A stretch of 64,000 nucleotides of DNA from Planctomycetota bacterium. Lineage in GTDB: Bacteria > Planctomycetota > Phycisphaerae > UBA1845 > PWPN01. The translations under genes were made by a program, and so were the position numbers. This document shows, piece by piece, positions 62,284-64,000 of the stretch. Where the stretch lies: the NCBI GenBank assembly GCA_022711465.1, contig JAKLEZ010000003.1:1-64000 (forward strand). The letters run 5' to 3'. The stretch's first letter is position 1; every line of letters starts with the position of its first letter. The notes below the pieces were generated by a model. The model was not told where the DNA came from, did not search any database, and was given only the letters and a program-made list of their open reading frames with translations.

Positions 62284-62333
62284 GGCCGGCGGTGGGCCAT
62301 GCGATCGTTCACCCGGGGCCTCGGGCCGTGTCC

Positions 62334-63026
62334 TCACTTCTGCCCGACAAACGGGCCCGGGACGACGGTCTTCAACTGCTGCAACTTCGGATCGATGCGA
62401 AACCGGTACTCCTCTTCAATCTCCGCCCGGGTGTGCGGGCGTGACCGGAAGACGGCCACAGCCCGAGCGAGGGCCTGGGACAGTTCCCGCAGAATGGGAA
62501 CTGCCTCCGCCATGGTCTTGCCCGGCACGTAGACCCAGCGATGATCTATCCTCCTGAACGACAGGGACACCACCGGCGGTGATCCGATGACCGCCGTGAC
62601 CGTGCCTGTCGCTCCGCTCTCCGTGACGTCGGTAACCGACAGCTCTCCAGAGAACAGCTCCATGGCTCCGAGCAGGTTCAGCCGGCGCAGGGGGTTCCAG
62701 TCGAAGGCCGGGCAACTGGCCTGGCCGGCCTCCAGGGCCGCGGCGCTGGCCGCCCGGAGTTCCTCGATCACGATGAGCAGATCCATGACCGTCTCACGCG
62801 ATTCGGGCTCGATGTAAGGGCGGAGACGGGCATACGAGCCCTGGCGATGCCACCGGCGAAGCAGATCGAATGTCTCGCGGAGACTGACCGGCGCGGGATC
62901 CGGCGGCGGCTTGACCCAGCGTGAGACGACCGGCAACCGTTCCGGCCCCACGACGATCGAGATGGCCAGGATCGTGCCCAGGAGAATGATCGCCACGGGC
63001 AGGACCATGCGAAGCGGGCGCAGCAC
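62334..63026 (-). CDS. Membrane-anchored protein of unknown function
   Basis: 230 residues. An N-terminal membrane segment (about 7-27, MVLPVAIILLGTILAISIVV) is followed by a periplasmic part with an NTF2/DUF-like alpha-beta pattern: RETFDLLRRWHRQGSYARLR, ETVMDLLIVIEELRAASAAA, VSLSFRRIDHRWVYVPGKTM. ATG at 63008 is an alternative start. It lies 16 bases after the lipoprotein gene 63042-63671, and both follow the secretin fragment, so it may belong to that secretin's operon. Family not recognised. Confidence 0.65.
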   Translation of the reverse strand: MLRPLRMVLPVAIILLGTILAISIVVGPERLPVVSRWVKPPPDPAPVSLRETFDLLRRWHRQGSYARLRPYIEPESRETVMDLLIVIEELRAASAAALEAGQASCPAFDWNPLRRLNLLGAMELFSGELSVTDVTESGATGTVTAVIGSPPVVSLSFRRIDHRWVYVPGKTMAEAVPILRELSQALARAVAVFRSRPHTRAEIEEEYRFRIDPKLQQLKTVVPGPFVGQK

Positions 63027-63041
63027 GATCGCGTCCTTTCG

Positions 63042-63671
63042 CTACCGAGGAACCGATGGAGCCATGGCCGGTCTTGCCGGTGTGCCCGGTACGCGGAAAT
63101 CCTTCTTCCCTGACTGGAGCACCATTCCGTCGCGACGCTCGAATGCCACAATGATGCGGATTTCCTTGCCCGCCAGATTGGTCCCCTCGTCGAACGCCAA
63201 GGGAAGACCGTATCCCCACCCTTGAGCCGTGCGTTTCGTCGATCGGAACGGCACCGCCTGCTGGACGTCGAAGGACCATTCCTTCACCAGCTGGGGGGGT
63301 TTGGGATTCGTCTTATCGTTGTCCAGCAGGAAAACCCGCGGCCGGATGACCCCGTCGCCGAACACCCCCAGGCCGTTGCGACCACCACCCAGGTACAACC
63401 GGCTGACCACGATCCCCACCACCCGCGAGCGGCTTTCGTCCCACATCCATGGGTTGAATGGGTCGTAGTATGCCGCCACCCGGACGATGGTCGGGTCCAC
63501 GGGTAGCTGTTCGGTCTCCGACGCCGTCGCTTTGACCGGCCCGCGTGTTTCCTTCGCCGGCTCCTCCCGCGATTTCAGATCGGTGCAGCCGCCGATCAAG
63601 AGCCATCCGGCCGGCACGAGACTCCATCGCCATGTCCAAGCCGTGTTTCTCACAGCAACTCCCTTCGTCAT
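63042..63671 (-). CDS. Lipoprotein encoded next to a secretin
   Basis: 209 residues from ATG 63671, which overlaps the secretin stop as ATGA. The signal ends in the lipobox LIGGC. The mature protein has YYDPFNPWMWDESRSRVVG, IVVSRLYLGGGRNGLGVFG and KEWSFDVQQAVPFRSTKRT. It is beta-rich with no known motif. Translational coupling to a secretin suggests a pilotin or periplasmic partner for that pore, but this is inferred from position only. Confidence 0.7.
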   Translation of the reverse strand: MTKGVAVRNTAWTWRWSLVPAGWLLIGGCTDLKSREEPAKETRGPVKATASETEQLPVDPTIVRVAAYYDPFNPWMWDESRSRVVGIVVSRLYLGGGRNGLGVFGDGVIRPRVFLLDNDKTNPKPPQLVKEWSFDVQQAVPFRSTKRTAQGWGYGLPLAFDEGTNLAGKEIRIIVAFERRDGMVLQSGKKDFRVPGTPARPAMAPSVPR

Positions 63672-64000
63672 TTTACCCGCACGGTGAGCGTCGGACGCTC
63701 GGGATTCGTCTGGATCGCCGACACCGGCGGGCCGTACTGCTCGACCTCCGGACCGAACTGATCCGCCGGTTCGTCGGAGCGCTTCTTCTGCTCGCCCGTC
63801 GGCCGCAGGACATCCACCGGACCGAACTGATCGGCATCGGGCTTGACCTGCAGACCCTGCATCAGCGGGCTGCGGCGAATGTTGTCGTTCAGTCCGGTCT
63901 GATCGCGCATCTCCACCGACAGCGTCCTGGCCTCCTCCGGCGTCCGAATCACATGCGGCGTGAGCATGATGATCAGTTCCGTCCTGCTCGTCTTGCGGGT
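63668..64000 (-). CDS. Secretin, C-terminal end only
   Basis: 110 residues are inside the window; the gene continues beyond the right edge. The first residues (RTELIIMLTPHVIRTPEEA) match the conserved C-terminal secretin strand (TELVVxLTPxVI) that ends the GspD/PilQ channel domain. After this comes a 75-residue polar tail with DQFGP occurring twice and a related EQYGP. This tail differs from gspD at 45856-48930, so it is a second, distinct secretin. The gene is the first of a short minus-strand run with the two genes downstream. Confidence 0.85.
   Translation of the reverse strand, partial: TRKTSRTELIIMLTPHVIRTPEEARTLSVEMRDQTGLNDNIRRSPLMQGLQVKPDADQFGPVDVLRPTGEQKKRSDEPADQFGPEVEQYGPPVSAIQTNPERPTLTVRVK

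Overview
The window looks like a GC-rich chromosome segment from a member of the Planctomycetota, probably a Phycisphaerae-like lineage. This is inferred from family content, not from a marker gene. The signs are formylglycine sulfatases with CCPTR active sites, PEP-CTERM and dockerin-like C-terminal tails on very large secreted proteins, pseudopilins with AFTL[IV]E leaders, and many lipoproteins. No tRNA, rRNA, insertion sequence or CRISPR array was seen.

Left part (1 to about 36 kb) is accessory and outward-facing. It holds a partial secreted protein, an ACT-domain protein, a PilZ protein, a tandem pair of HAF-repeat secreted proteins, two intact sulfatases and one dead one, two secreted or lipid-anchored carbohydrate-active-type proteins, a 2-hydroxyacid dehydrogenase, and a 2526-residue LTD/CotH/beta-helix protein. 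It also holds two UroD-fold methyltransferase-like proteins, a GH43-like/beta-strand-repeat/LamG protein, a subtilisin, an M48 lipoprotein protease, a lone HisF and an orphan sugar-binding lipoprotein. Two genes here are broken and gaps are long. The overall picture is scavenging of sulfated or complex glycans.

Middle part (36.2 to 50.8 kb) is one tightly overlapping plus-strand operon for a type II secretion system: gspE, F, G, H, I, J, K, a PilM/PilN-like gspL, gspM, a gspC/pilP-like gene and gspD, followed by a beta-propeller lipoprotein and a second lipoprotein. It is the likely export route for some of the secreted proteins to the left. No prepilin peptidase gene is present. At the right edge (62.3 to 64 kb, minus strand) the C-terminus of a second secretin begins another small operon.

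Right part (50.8 to 62.3 kb) is housekeeping: a three-gene proton-translocating transhydrogenase (pntA1, pntA2, pntB), a small helical-repeat protein, a frameshifted PAS-domain gene, a decayed 1.1 kb stretch, and a complete ISC iron-sulfur operon (rrf2/iscR, iscS, iscU, iscA, hscB, hscA, fdx, iscX) behind a clear sigma70-type promoter. Three ISC proteins carry extra cysteine/histidine segments: a long insertion in the regulator, an N-terminal double CxxC in HscB, and a Cys/His loop in HscA. This is the most promising unexplained biology in the window.
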